Source of the DNA: Leptospira interrogans
Lineage (GTDB): Bacteria; Spirochaetota; Leptospiria; Leptospirales; Leptospiraceae
Direction: 5' to 3'
Assembly: GCF_900156205.1 (NCBI RefSeq)
Contig: NZ_FTNA01000004.1
Coordinates: forward strand, 161,690 to 225,689
DNA length: 64,000 nt
Part shown: positions 8,491 to 18,450 of the stretch, piece by piece
Layout of the letters: each line of letters begins with the position of its first letter
How positions within the stretch are numbered: position 1 is the stretch's first letter
Position numbers and translations under genes: made by a program
The notes under the pieces: model-generated
The model's input: only the letters and a program-made list of their open reading frames with translations
What the model was told of the DNA's origin: nothing
Databases searched by the model: none

Positions 8491-9938
8491 GATCCGTCAA
8501 GACCCTCAAATGTTTCTCGAAGGGGCAGCATTCAGGGAATGAGACGCTGAGTTTGAAAGAGCATTCTGCTGAGTTCATAGATCCTTTTTGCGTTATATTG
8601 AAGTTACATTAAACTAAGAGCTCATTCTAAAACCTAAGAATCAACCATTTTTGAATCCTCAACAAAACGTGATAGTTCCTCATTTTTATGAAATTAAAGC
8701 GTCCCGCTCTTATAGGAATCGTCCAATGGAGCATAACATAATCATTACTTTCTCATTGGACCATACTTAACTTACGTTAAACGGCACTTTGTGATAAACT
8801 TTAAGTATTCAATTTTATAAGTATGCGGTTAACTACTTTTCAAAGAAGAATCCTTTTCATACGAAATCATATGATGATAGCACTATGAATCCATTCAAAA
8901 GTCAAAATGTAGAACGTATTTAAAAAAATATCATTAGAATTGTTTAAAGATTACATATCGCAAATAAGCAAAATTGTTTCAATTGTCCATTTTAGGACTA
9001 CGGAAACAGATGAAGAATTAATTTTTAAACAACACTATTTCAATATAAACAAAACTGTATATTAAAAATATTATAATTTACTAAATTTATTTTTTACTAA
9101 AATATTTATAGTTGATAGAACTAAAATCTCACAATACAATCCAAATAACTTAGTAAATGTCTATTAATAAAAAACATCACAAAATACTTTCTAATTAGGA
9201 TTTTAGCAAAAATCTTATATAAAACTGCAAAAACTCAGGAAAGGTCTATTTTAAATTCAATACTTGTTTATAAATCATATTTCGGCTTGATGTTTAAACC
9301 TTATTCAGAACTATATAATAAATTACTAATATATTGTTCTAAAATAAAATTTTGCGACAAAACTCAAGACACTCAACTTTATAGATACGATTGTGATCCG
9401 TCTAATAACTTGCACATAAAAACAAAATCCAGACAACCTACTATACAATTTTCAGTAGAATCATTATGTGAAGTTATCATAACAACCAGAATTATAGAAT
9501 AGAAACCTGTCTCTAAACGGAGAATCGATCTAAAAACGGATGGGGATTTTATTCTATCGTCTAGAAATTAGAAGTTATCTCAAAAATATCTTAGAACAAT
9601 TGAAATCTGCATTTCAAACAATGGTAAAATATTTTATAGATGACCCTAGTAAAAATTCTCACAATTCAACTCGATTCTTTTAGAAATTTAGAATGAAACA
9701 TTCTGATAATTCTCATCTTTTTATAGACCAATTTAACACCAAATTCGTGTTTTACGAAGTTTTGCTTCACCTTCCTTTTTTATAAAAGTTTCTAATAAAA
9801 AATCGAACCTTTCTAAATTCATCATAAAGACAAGATTACCTCTAAACCCTTTCTATTTTTTAGTTTTTTCTTGCAGAAAGAATTCTCCCAACAAACTATA
9901 TCCATTTCTATTTTATAATTTCAGGAGATTCTAACAAT
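8491..9938. other. AT-rich region without a supported gene
   Basis: About 1.4 kb of very AT-rich sequence. I see scattered remnants resembling the dispersed repeats, for example ATTCAATTTTATAAGTATG near 8811, echoed by ATTCAACTTTATAAGCATT near 11021. There is no convincing gene. A 71-codon open frame at 9287-9502 has no ribosome site or recognisable domain and is not called. Confidence 0.5.
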
Positions 9939-10511
9939 ATGACAGACTCTGTTCTTATCCAAAAATTGAACGCAAGACTTATCGATGAAGGTATTCTCGA
10001 TAGAACTTTCGAAGAAAATTATTCAATTGTTTACCAAAAACTCAATGAAGAGATTTTTAAAATCGAAAATCCCTCTCTACCGGAAATCAATTTCGAATTG
10101 GGAGAAAAATTTCTCAAGAACTGGTTGACTGGACTCTCTCATCAAGGGATCTCTCAAGATAAACTAACCAATTATCTACGTTGTGGTCTTGCTCATCTTT
10201 CTTATGAATATATCAAATCGAATGACCAAGAAATAGAAATCGACGATAAGATAGAATCTACAATTGTTTTCTTTAAGAATCGCAATTTTGAAAAATCTTT
10301 CTTTCGTTCAAACGACAAAGAAAAAATGGCTGCTCCAAAATCAATTCCCACCCAAAAAGCTGCTGGGAAAAAAACTATTCCTAAAAAGAAAGCTATTAAA
10401 AAGAAAAAACTAATAAAGAAAAAGATTTCTAAGAAAAAAGCTTCGAAAAAAATACAAAAGAAAAAAACGGTTAAGAAAAAGATTCTGAAGAAAAAAACGA
10501 AAAGAAAATAA
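9939..10511 (+). CDS. Hypothetical protein with lysine-rich C-terminal tail
   Basis: A 190-residue protein with two parts. Residues 1-125 look like a folded, helical acidic/neutral domain (MTDSVLIQKLNARLIDEGIL). Residues 128-190 are dominated by lysine with Ala, Ile and Thr in KKK-rich blocks, resembling histone H1-like or nucleic-acid-binding tails. An AGGAG ribosome site lies 11 bases before the ATG. I do not recognise the N-terminal domain. Binding of DNA or RNA through the basic tail is inference from composition. It stands alone between repeat-rich intergenic regions. Confidence 0.8.
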   Translation: MTDSVLIQKLNARLIDEGILDRTFEENYSIVYQKLNEEIFKIENPSLPEINFELGEKFLKNWLTGLSHQGISQDKLTNYLRCGLAHLSYEYIKSNDQEIEIDDKIESTIVFFKNRNFEKSFFRSNDKEKMAAPKSIPTQKAAGKKTIPKKKAIKKKKLIKKKISKKKASKKIQKKKTVKKKILKKKTKRK

Positions 10512-10549
10512 ACCTTTCACCGAAATTTAATTTTCTTATTTTAAAAATC

Positions 10550-10570
10550 TTGGAGCTGAGTGCTCCAAGA
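10550..10570 (+). terminator. Hairpin after the lysine-rich protein gene
   Basis: Perfect 8-bp stem CTTGGAGC/GCTCCAAG with loop TGAGT, 38 bases after the stop codon. The T-run begins only about 10 bases later, so termination is plausible but not textbook. Confidence 0.45.
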
Positions 10571-10738
10571 AAATAGGATTCTTTTTATCTTAGAGTTAAA
10601 AATACAAAAATTCGATTTTAAAAGTAACCTGCTTTTTCTTAAGTTTCTTTGTTTTATCTATTAAAACCGAAAAAAATCCATTACGTCCACATTTTGTATA
10701 AACCGTAGTTTTTTTTGAATATCAAAATTTATATTTAG

Positions 10739-10814
10739 AACCTGTCCCAAAATTGGAATAGAACCTTACAACTTGATCTTTCTGATAAAGTGAATTAGAT
10801 TTTGGGACGTGCTG
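10739..10814. repeat. Small inverted-repeat element related to family A ends
   Basis: Left arm CTGTCCCAAAAT and right arm ATTTTGGGACG, separated by about 50 bases. The ends resemble those of family A (ACTTGTCCCAAA). No open frame of note. Confidence 0.5.
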
Positions 10815-11040
10815 TTAATTTATTTTAAAACTAACAGTAGGATCTACGGCATACCATACCCTCTATAAATTCTTAACAAAAAATAGAGTCCTAGAAATTA
10901 AATACTTTTAGAATATTCTTTTTTCTTTATAGATCCGTTTATTTTTTTTGCTTATAATTATATAATAGAATTCAATATTATTCTATTCTGCAACAGTGCT
11001 TTACAATAGACATTTACGGTATTCAACTTTATAAGCATTA

Positions 11041-11138
11041 GAGTTGTTGAAAAATGAATTCTCATCTATTTTCTAGTGTATTGAAATGAGCAATTAAAGA
11101 AATTTTGTTAATCTCCATATGAAATTTTTCAACAATCC
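11041..11138 (+). mobile_element. MITE-like element F, copy 1 (TA flanks)
   Basis: A 98-bp element with termini GAGTTGTTGAAAAATG and ATTTTTCAACAATCC, lying exactly between TA dinucleotides (11039-11040 and 11139-11140). Copies of the same length and ends are at 44491-44589 and, in reverse orientation, at 46459-46556. Its size, its inverted ends and the TA flanks resemble a MITE moved by an IS630/Tc1-type transposase, which is not present in this window. Confidence 0.78.
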
Positions 11139-11401
11139 TAATCTACTTTATACTTCTGAGTAAAATTATTGGACCCATTTTTGGCAAATATAACCGCAAA
11201 TCCTGTTTTTTTAGTAATTTAGAAATATTTGACTCGAAGTCATCTCTATAGTTAAATTCTTTTTTACATATTCCCATCCCTTAATGAATATTGAGACATT
11301 CCTTTTTTATAGAAGTAGGGTAAACCATCCTACTTTGATTTAAATTTCTATTCTAAAAATAGCTATATAGTTTATGTCGCATATAAATTCGAAAAAATAC
11401 T

Positions 11402-12826
11402 ATGAAATACCTTTACATCCTTTTGTTTATATTCATTCAGGCGTGTGTACCTGCTAAAATACTCAACGTGTCCGCCCCCGGACCAAACGATCTTTGGATA
11501 CAACTACTCATCCGAGAGAAAATCAAAGAAATCATGAATAACGAAAACTTATTCGATACAATAACCTATGAAGATTCTAATAATTTAATATTAAAAAAAA
11601 CTTTACTACTTGGAACGCCTAACGCAGAAACTATTGGTAAAAATTTAACTATAGACGAAAAAAGTTTCATATATATTGCAGGAGAAACAACCGGTGGGAT
11701 TTACAATGCTACATCCGTTGGAACTCGAGATTTAATTTTCGGAAGATATGATTCTCAAATGAACCCAATTGTAAATGGTACTCGCCAAATTGGAGGTGCA
11801 GGAATAAGCTTAAACGTACAAGACATTGCAGTCGACTCGAACGGAAACACGTATATCACCGGCAATACGAACCATCACTTCAGAGGCGCTCAACTTTTTG
11901 GAACGACTGATATGTTTCTAATTAAATTAGATCCGAATGGAAATGAACTTTGGGGGATACAAATAGGGATTGCCAATACTTCAATTTCTCCTGCAAAGAT
12001 CACGTTAGACTCGCTTGAAAACGTTTACATAACTGGAAGATCAACCGGACCTTTCGGAGGTTTTCTAAATGGGGCCAACGGATTTATCGCCAAATTTAAT
12101 AGTATTAACGGAAATGAAGAATGGGTCCAACAAATCGCATTTCCACAAGCACAAAGTTTTCCAACTGGACTCACTTTCGACAAAACGACAAATACAATTT
12201 ATGTAGCCGGAGTCACTAATGCGGACTATAAAAATAACAAAAGACCAGCAATCGGAAACCAAGACATTTTTATTTTCAAATATGATTCTCAAGGGAATCG
12301 TCAATTTTTTGCGCAACTCGGTGCTATCTCTAAATCCTTAGATAGCGCATCCATAACTGTAGATTTATCCGGAAATGTTTTTGTAGGTGGAACGAGTAAC
12401 GGTCGTTTTGAAGATAAATTAACCGGAACGAGCTGGCTTGGAACCATAGCAAAATATGATTCATCCGGCGTCTTACAATGGGTTCGACAATTCGGTCCCG
12501 ATAGCGCTCCTCCAAAACAAGCAGTGATCCGTTCTATCATAACCGATATGCATGGAAATGTTTTTACTACAGGCCATACAAATGGAAATATATTAGATGG
12601 AGGAGATGATTCTTTAGGAGTTCAAGACGCATTTATTACAAAACACAATTCATCTGGGCAAATTCAACGGATACAACAAGTTGGTACCCCTGGTGCAACC
12701 ATTTCGGGAAATGGACTCGGACTTGATCCACAGGGAAATCTCTACGTTATCGGAAATACAAACAGTGGAATCAACGAAGCTCCAATCAGTGGAACGAACG
12801 ATATGTTCCTTTTAAAATATAGATAA
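11402..12826 (+). CDS. SBBP-repeat beta-propeller lipoprotein, copy 1
   Basis: A 474-residue predicted surface or periplasmic lipoprotein. Residues 1-15 are a hydrophobic signal ([15 protein letters not shown]) ending in a lax spirochaetal lipobox, with Cys15 the likely lipidation site. From about residue 60 onward there are repeated units of about 50 residues of the type [16 protein letters not shown] followed by a [19 protein letters not shown] stretch, the signature of SBBP (beta-propeller) repeats. It has a close paralogue immediately downstream (13265-14680), and the duplicated unit includes about 250 bp of upstream DNA. Ligand and role are unknown. Confidence 0.85.
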   Translation: MKYLYILLFIFIQACVPAKILNVSAPGPNDLWIQLLIREKIKEIMNNENLFDTITYEDSNNLILKKTLLLGTPNAETIGKNLTIDEKSFIYIAGETTGGIYNATSVGTRDLIFGRYDSQMNPIVNGTRQIGGAGISLNVQDIAVDSNGNTYITGNTNHHFRGAQLFGTTDMFLIKLDPNGNELWGIQIGIANTSISPAKITLDSLENVYITGRSTGPFGGFLNGANGFIAKFNSINGNEEWVQQIAFPQAQSFPTGLTFDKTTNTIYVAGVTNADYKNNKRPAIGNQDIFIFKYDSQGNRQFFAQLGAISKSLDSASITVDLSGNVFVGGTSNGRFEDKLTGTSWLGTIAKYDSSGVLQWVRQFGPDSAPPKQAVIRSIITDMHGNVFTTGHTNGNILDGGDDSLGVQDAFITKHNSSGQIQRIQQVGTPGATISGNGLGLDPQGNLYVIGNTNSGINEAPISGTNDMFLLKYR

Positions 12827-13264
12827 CTATTTTTAGAAGTTTCTCACAAGGAGTTACTTTTAAATCCAGCTTTTCGATCTAAAGTAGATTTGTTTTGAAA
12901 CATTTTCAATATTACATAACATAAATTACTCTTGGGTTATATAGTAGAACATCGCAGATTTTGAGATAAATCCCCAGTTAAGAAGTAGATTTTTGAATAC
13001 CTATTTTACAATTCTGAGTAAAATTATTTTGTTCATTTTTAACAAAGTACAGCAGCAAATTCTATTTTTTTCACTAATTTAGAAATATTTGACTTAAGTT
13101 CATTTCTATATATAAATTATTTTTTTTGAATATTTAAATTAACTAATAAATATTGAAACATTCTTTTACTATAAAAATAGGACAAATTACCCTACTTTGA
13201 ATTAAATTTCTTTCCTAAAAATAATAAATAATTTAAGCTGTAACACTAGTGTTGAAAGAAGACT

Positions 13265-14680
13265 ATGAGAAAATTTTACATTCTTTTGTTTACATTTTTT
13301 CAAATGTGCACCGCTAAGGCAATAGGCATATCAGATCCTGGACCAAACGATCTTTGGATTCAATTATTCATTCGTGATAAAATCGAAGAAATCATGAACA
13401 ATGACGATCTATTCGATCTAACAATCGATTCAGATTCAAAAAAATTCGAATTAGAACGGACGCTGTCTATTGGGGCTCCTAACGCAAAGACTTACGGTAA
13501 AAGCCTAACTGTGGACGAAAAAGATTTTATCTATATCACGGGAGATACGGACAGAGGTATTTACAATAATGCGGCGGCGGCCTCTGGAAATCGGGATCTC
13601 ATTCTTGGAAAGTATGATTCTCAAATGAATCCGATTTGGACGAAACAAATTGGGAATGTAGGCACAACTTTGTCTGTAACCGATATTGCAGTCGACACAA
13701 ACGATAACGTGTATGTAACCGGCAATACGAACAGGAATTATCCGAGAGCACTCACGGGCGAGCGGGATCTGTTTCTAATCAAATTCGATTCCAACGGAAA
13801 CCAAATTTGGTCTAAACAAAAAGGTATTGCAAACCATAAACTTACACCTCAAAAAATGACGTTAGACGCGCTTGGAAATGTTTATATAGTCGGAGATTCT
13901 GACGGACCCTTTGGAGGTCCTCTAACCGGATTGAACGGGTTTATCATTAAGTTCAAAAGTGACGGAGACGAGGATTGGGTCCGTCAAATCGGAGTCGAAA
14001 AAGCGCTAAGTTCTCCTAAAGGAATCACTTTCGATAAAATTACAGGTAATATTTTTATAATCGGTACCGGAAATATAAACTATGAGACAAATAAGCCCTC
14101 TAGTATCGGAACACGGGATATTTTTATTTTTAAATACGACAGCAATGGAAACGGCCGATTTTTCGCTCAACTCGGTTCTGCTAATACATCATTTTACGAT
14201 GCTTGTATAACCGTAGATCCATTTGGAAACATATTGATAGGCGGATCCAGCGATGGCCGGTTCGAGACAACGTTAGGAGGAGTAAATATACTTGGAACCA
14301 TTGTCAAATACGATTCACGTGGCACGTTACAATGGGTCCATCAATTCGGCCCTATCAACAACCTTTTGAAAGAAACCAATGTCAATTCGATTATTACCGA
14401 CAAAAACGGAAACATTTTTACAACTGGTTTTACCAATGGAAATATCTTGAACAGAAAAAGTAACTCGTTAGGAGATTACGACGCCTTTCTTACAAAGCAC
14501 AATTCATCCGGACAAAACAAATGGATAAAGCAGATTGGTAATCCAGGAGCAAAAATATTTGGAAATGAAATTGCAAAAGATCGAGAAGGAAATCTCTACG
14601 TTATCGGAGATACAAACAGTGGAATCAACGGAACTCCAATCAATGGAACAAATGATATGTTCCTTGTAAAATATAGATAA
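13265..14680 (+). CDS. SBBP-repeat beta-propeller lipoprotein, copy 2
   Basis: A 471-residue paralogue of the gene just upstream. The signal is MRKFYILLFTFFQMC, with Cys15 the probable lipidation site although the residues before it are unusual (FQMC). Repeat units such as DIAVDTNDNVYVTGNT and GERDLFLIKFDSNGN run through the protein, and the last segment, SGINGTPINGTNDMFLVKYR, matches copy 1 almost residue for residue. The two copies have clearly diverged in the middle, so the duplication is not recent. The preceding 250 bases also resemble those before copy 1, so each copy probably has its own promoter. Confidence 0.85.
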   Translation: MRKFYILLFTFFQMCTAKAIGISDPGPNDLWIQLFIRDKIEEIMNNDDLFDLTIDSDSKKFELERTLSIGAPNAKTYGKSLTVDEKDFIYITGDTDRGIYNNAAAASGNRDLILGKYDSQMNPIWTKQIGNVGTTLSVTDIAVDTNDNVYVTGNTNRNYPRALTGERDLFLIKFDSNGNQIWSKQKGIANHKLTPQKMTLDALGNVYIVGDSDGPFGGPLTGLNGFIIKFKSDGDEDWVRQIGVEKALSSPKGITFDKITGNIFIIGTGNINYETNKPSSIGTRDIFIFKYDSNGNGRFFAQLGSANTSFYDACITVDPFGNILIGGSSDGRFETTLGGVNILGTIVKYDSRGTLQWVHQFGPINNLLKETNVNSIITDKNGNIFTTGFTNGNILNRKSNSLGDYDAFLTKHNSSGQNKWIKQIGNPGAKIFGNEIAKDREGNLYVIGDTNSGINGTPINGTNDMFLVKYR

Positions 14681-14942
14681 CCATTTTTTAGGAGTTTCTT
14701 TCAAATTCAGTTTTTCGATCTAAAGTAGACTTGTTTAAAACATCTTCAATATTATCATAAGGTGAGTTAGATATAACAATACGAAAGCGATTATTATATT
14801 GTATTCAGAGGACCCGGAAAACTCAGCGAAGCTTCTCTAAGGATCGACATTCAGGAAGCGTTTTGCTAAGTCCAACGCGGGCCTATAAGAACGATGATAG
14901 AAAGTAAGCGAATGATTTCTATGGATCGTGTTCTATAATAAA

Positions 14943-15065
14943 TTGAAACTAAAGACGATTATTGTATAATGTTTCCTGTATGCAATTTATTGATCAGAGC
15001 TGAGAGTCCCGGTCCAACTTGCCTAGCAGCCGGAATTCGCCTGATTTTCTTACGTCAAACTCATA
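14943..15065 (+). repeat. Repeat family D, core copy 2
   Basis: Contains GAAACTAAAGACGATTATTG, a TATAATGTTTCCTGTATGC stretch, then TTATTGATCAGAGCTGAGAG and GAATTCGCCTGATTTTCTTA. The same order of segments is seen at 17583-17717 and 44461-44735. Sequence related to this element extends left to about 14815. Confidence 0.65.
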
Positions 15066-15379
15066 TTGCTTTAAAAAGTAACGAACCTTGTTGTATTAAA
15101 CTCTTCTAATGTTGTATCTAGAAATAAAAATCTTTTTGTAAATGTAGGAACTACTACTTTAGAAACCATAAGCAATCCTATAACAAAAATTGTTTTAGAT
15201 AGAACTAGTAAATGTATGCTTAGAGTAAAATTATCATAAATGCGGCATAATCTTTAGGAACTCGCACAGATTATAAAAAACGGTTCATTACACCAAATTC
15301 ATATTATTAACGTGAGAAAAATTTTCTAAAAGTATGAGTTCCCACAATCTTAAAATTTATCCGTAAAGTCGTGAAATGC
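15066..15379. other. Degenerate repeat-derived intergenic DNA
   Basis: Holds several TGTAGGAACTACTAC-type motifs (about 15144 and 15256) and a reverse one near 15334 (GAGTTCCCACAAT). A decayed family E end (CCAAATTCATATTATTAACG) is near 15294. No gene is supported. Confidence 0.55.
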
Positions 15380-15659
15380 ATAACCAACCCCACAAGTATT
15401 TGATCTCAATATAGATCTGCCGAAATTACGACAAATCCTCTGTAAAACTTACATCCCACAACGCGATTCATAGAGAGTGTTGTGTTGAGTTTTCCCTAGA
15501 TTTTGGGTGGCGAGGTGGAAAGGCTTTGGAAAATTTTTATCTATCAGAAAAACATACTTTTTGCAAGTAAAAAGACTCATTCTTGTCGGAACACTTGAAT
15601 AATGTGCATTTTTTATCCTTCTGATTCTAAAATCTTCTTCAACTTGTGGGGTTGGTTAT
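15380..15659. mobile_element. Element B copy 2 (inverted relative to copy 1)
   Basis: A 280-bp element with perfect 18-bp terminal inverted repeats, ATAACCAACCCCACAAGT and ACTTGTGGGGTTGGTTAT. The reverse complement matches 7489-7915 through most of its length but carries only one of the 36-bp units. No transposase is encoded. A clean target duplication is not visible at this copy. Confidence 0.8.
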
Positions 15660-15794
15660 TGTAAAATGTGGTAGCTCCCACATTTTAGGAATCGATCCCT
15701 AAAGTTCCAACCCCGGCTTTTTTCAGAAAAACAAATCATGACCAAACTCACGTTTGTTAAGGTTCCAAATCCCATTTTTTCTTTTTTTAAAAAA

Positions 15795-15821
15795 TTAGCA
15801 CTTAACAAAAAAGATTGCTAA
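15795..15821. promoter_or_regulatory. CIRCE-like HrcA operator 1 upstream of hsp20 pair
   Basis: TTAGCACTT, nine bases, then GATTGCTAA, compared with the CIRCE consensus TTAGCACTC-N9-GAGTGCTAA (one mismatch in each arm). It sits inside a longer perfect inverted repeat extended by T/A runs on both sides. It lies about 80 bases before the first hsp20 start. Confidence 0.75.
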
Positions 15822-15855
15822 TTTTTTAAAAAAATGCTGGAACTTTTTTTACATT

Positions 15856-15882
15856 TTAGCACTCTAAGCTTTAGATTGCCAA
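15856..15882. promoter_or_regulatory. CIRCE-like HrcA operator 2 upstream of hsp20 pair
   Basis: TTAGCACTC, nine bases (TAAGCTTTA), then GATTGCCAA. The left arm is a perfect match to CIRCE and the right arm has two mismatches. It ends 17 bases before the ATG, overlapping where a leader or promoter would be, so binding should block transcription. Confidence 0.72.
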
Positions 15883-15899
15883 AATAGGAATAAACAATC

Positions 15900-16316
15900 A
15901 TGAATGAATTTAGAATTTTTGAAGACCTTCATAAGTTACAAAACCAGTTTTCCAGTCTTTGGGACCCGTTTTTACTCAATGGTGGAAGCGCTTATCCAGC
16001 CTTGAATATATACAAAGGAAACGACTCAGTGACAATTACGGCCCTGATTCCTGGAATCGATCCAGAAAAACTGGAAATCACTGTAAGCGGAAATCAACTT
16101 CATCTGAGCGGAGAAGCTGTTACAAACGAACCAAAAACGACTCAAGGCAACAATCGAGTAGAAAGATTCCATGGAAAATTTAGAAGGATTTTGGAACTTC
16201 CAACAGAAGTAGATTCCGAAAAAGCCAATGCAGAATTTAGAAATGGAGTTTTGACCCTCACTCTACCGATTCGGGAAAGTGTAAAACCACGTAAGATCCA
16301 AATTCAAACCAACTAA
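15900..16316 (+). CDS. Small heat-shock protein, Hsp20/alpha-crystallin family (first of pair)
   Basis: A 138-residue ATP-independent chaperone. After a 30-residue variable N-terminus it has the alpha-crystallin domain, from about [20 protein letters not shown] to the closing [12 protein letters not shown], which contains the conserved GVLTLTLP motif near the C-terminus. Such proteins hold unfolding clients in large oligomers. The gene is followed 20 bases later by a second hsp20, and two CIRCE-like operators precede it, so heat induction through HrcA is likely. The start is ATG 15900 with an AGGA site upstream. Confidence 0.93.
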
Positions 16317-16336
16317 CAACGATTAGGAGAAATAAA

Positions 16337-16729
16337 ATGACCAATGCAGTTTTGAATGAAAAAAATCATTCCGTCACTTCTGAAGAAACCAAAAAAGAAA
16401 GAGTGAGAATTCTCGCTCCCAGAGTAGACATCTATTCCGACGAGGAAAATATCTATCTACTGGCCGACCTTCCAGGTGTAGAAGAAAAAGACGTTCAAGT
16501 TCAATTGGAAAAAGACCAACTAATCATCTCTGGAAAAACTTCAAATAAAGATATTCAGGGAGAACTTAGATATTCTGAATTTCGTACAGGAGAATATAAA
16601 AGAACATTCACTCTCACAGAATCTGTAGAAGAGGATCGTATCTCTGCGGTTTATAAAAATGGAGTTTTAAATTTGACTCTTCCAAAGAGAAAACCTCTCA
16701 CTAAAAAAATAGAGGTTCGTTCCGAATAA
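16337..16729 (+). CDS. Small heat-shock protein, Hsp20/alpha-crystallin family (second of pair)
   Basis: A 130-residue Hsp20 protein. The alpha-crystallin domain starts near residue 28 ([21 protein letters not shown]) and ends with [15 protein letters not shown]. It is similar to, but clearly diverged from, its upstream neighbour. The ribosome site TTAGGAGAAATAAA precedes the ATG. It is co-transcribed with the first hsp20, and two hairpins follow its stop. Paired small heat-shock proteins often form mixed oligomers; that is inference here. Confidence 0.93.
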
Positions 16730-16735
16730 ACTTTA

Positions 16736-16774
16736 TCCGTCGGCGAGTTCATTTTTACAAATTCCGCCGACGGA
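16736..16774 (+). terminator. Hairpin directly after the hsp20 pair
   Basis: Perfect 10-bp GC-rich stem TCCGTCGGCG/CGCCGACGGA with a 19-base loop, 6 bases after the stop codon, followed by ACTTACTTTTT. It could be a terminator or an mRNA 3' stabiliser. Confidence 0.6.
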
Positions 16775-16872
16775 ACTTACTTTTTAAATTTGTTCAAGAG
16801 ATTAAAATCAATTTCTTGAACACGTTTAACAAATACGCGTTATACTACCTGAAGTCTAAAACCCAACATTTA

Positions 16873-16903
16873 AACCCCAAATCGTTTTGGGGTTCTTTTT
16901 TTA
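16873..16903 (+). terminator. Rho-independent terminator
   Basis: Stem AACCCCAAA/TTTGGGGTT with a 4-base loop, followed directly by CTTTTTTTA. This is a textbook intrinsic terminator for the hsp20 transcript. Confidence 0.85.
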
Positions 16904-16910
16904 TTTATAG

Positions 16911-17346
16911 CTTGTCTCAAAACCATCCAATGTGGGAACTACTACTAAGATTTAACGATATTACTGATCTCTATAAAATTGAGTACCGTTAATTTTATCA
17001 CAAAACGCTGGTTCCATGCAAAATATTAAATACTTTATTATATAGTTATGAATAGAACTACTCAAAAGTTCACAAATTACCAAATGCGACTTACTACTCG
17101 GACGCATGAAAATAGTACCAAGTTATTAACGGCCTAATTTACGAAAAAATAGTGGCACTTAAAAAATACCGCAAATTTGGAATTTACGGCATTTTAAAGC
17201 AAGACCAAAATATTCAAATTTTTGAAACAATCTAACACAAGTATTCTATTCATGCGTCCGAGTAGTAATTTGTAGGAACTACCGCATTTTATTAAAAATT
17301 TCTAAAGAATTATCGTGTAAAAATTTTTTGAAGTTTTAGGATAAAC
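16911..17346. repeat. Repeat family A, copy 2 (interrupted by element C)
   Basis: Begins CTTGTCTCAAAACCATCCAA and ends AAGTTTTAGGATAAACT. The flanks of element C rejoin to the family A sequence seen at 44913-45053. This copy also has about 80 extra bases near 16966-17050 compared with the others. Confidence 0.68.
17094..17265 (+). mobile_element. MITE-like element C, copy 1 (perfect inverted ends, TA flanks)
   Basis: A 172-bp element with perfect inverted termini CTACTCGGACGCATGAA/TTCATGCGTCCGAGTAG, flanked by TA on both sides (17092-17093 and 17266-17267). It is inserted in a family A repeat at a TA that is unduplicated in other copies. A diverged copy in reverse orientation is at 42327-42496. 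There is no coding capacity, and IS630/Tc1-type mobilisation is inferred. Confidence 0.82.
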
Positions 17347-17582
17347 TCTGATACTTTTTAATGTAAATTTTAGTTTGCTCTTCTAAGTTCATTCCTCCCT
17401 AAAAAATAAAATGTAAACTCTCATGCCTAAGTTCCTTTTTTGAAAAAGGAAAAACCTTTTGGTATTAACGAATCTAAATCTAACCGAAAAATCTTAATAA
17501 AAAGTGTGAGTTCCCGCAAATTTTGTCTCATTTCAATAATTTAACGTAAATTCGGTATAACGCGAAAGGGATTGATGCGAGG
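17347..17582. other. Intergenic DNA with short repeat motifs
   Basis: AT-rich spacer holding GTGAGTTCCCGCAAATTTT near 17509 (a family motif in reverse). No gene seen. Confidence 0.5.
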
Positions 17583-17717
17583 TCAATAAATTGAAACTAA
17601 AGACAATTGTTATATAATGTTTCTTATATACAATTTATTGACCAGAGCTGAAAGCCCGGTCCGCCTTGCCGTAGGCAAGCCGGATTCGCCCAAATTTTCT
17701 TATGTCGAACTCACGTT
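17583..17717 (+). repeat. Repeat family D, core copy 3
   Basis: Segments TAAATTGAAACTAAAGACAA, TTATTGACCAGAGCTGAAAG and a hairpin-forming GCCTTGCCGTAGGCAAGC stretch are followed by TTATGTCGAACTCACGTT. The element order matches copies 2 and 4. Confidence 0.65.
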
Positions 17718-18068
17718 AATTTAGCAATATTTTGAAAAGATTCTTTCTATTCAATTTCTGTATGAGTTCCCACATTGTAGCATATTAGGAATTACGATCA
17801 CAACTTTTTTAGAAAAAGGGACCATGGATTCCTTACATCGAGCTCACGTTATTATAAAAATTCACAGTATTCAAATTTTATAGAAACCAATAACATCTTT
17901 GTCCGAAAAACAGATAACATACAAATTCAAATTAAAAAAACGACAGAACATAAAATCTTATATCTTAATACTTCCACAAAAACGAACTACAGACAAGTAA
18001 ACAAATTTACTACGATAAAAATTAAATCGGAATTGCCTTTGTGAGAAACCACAAATTCATATTCTTTT

Positions 18069-18416
18069 ATGAAAACATTCTTTCTACTTATATGTTCCAA
18101 TCTTTTTATGACTTTTGCTTGGTACGGTCATTTAAAATTTTTTCACGGTTGGAGTTTACCTCTTACAATTTTTCTAAGTTGGGGAATTGCACTTTTCGAA
18201 TATATACTGATGGTTCCCGCAAATAGAATCGGATACAACGAAGAAGGCTACAGCACATTCCAACTCAAGATTCTACAAGAGATCATCACGATTAGTGTAT
18301 TTATACTATTCGCTTCCTTGGTTTTAAAAGAAAAAATCAAATGGAACCACGCGGTAAGTTTTCTTTTAATCCTGGCCGCGGTAGGATTTGCTTTTTATGA
18401 TAAAACACATTCCTAG
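18069..18416 (+). CDS. DUF486 / DMT-superfamily small membrane protein
   Basis: A 115-residue inner-membrane protein with four predicted helices (about 3-22, 28-48, 70-88 and 95-110). The motifs FMTFAWYGHLKF and FEYILMVPANRIGYNE, the QLKILQEIITISVFILFA stretch and the closing RNA-free tail DKTHS match the DUF486 family, distant relatives of drug/metabolite transporters. Transport substrate unknown. It faces the nucleotidyltransferase gene convergently (34-base gap). An in-frame-shifted open frame at 18041 on the same strand is a shadow. Confidence 0.85.
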   Translation: MKTFFLLICSNLFMTFAWYGHLKFFHGWSLPLTIFLSWGIALFEYILMVPANRIGYNEEGYSTFQLKILQEIITISVFILFASLVLKEKIKWNHAVSFLLILAAVGFAFYDKTHS

Positions 18417-18450
18417 TTACTTGTTAGCCAAACCAAAATGGTTATTACGA

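Noticed and set aside
9287..9502. 71-codon open frame in the repeat-rich region
   Set aside because: No ribosome site, no domain, surrounding DNA non-coding; cannot be supported.
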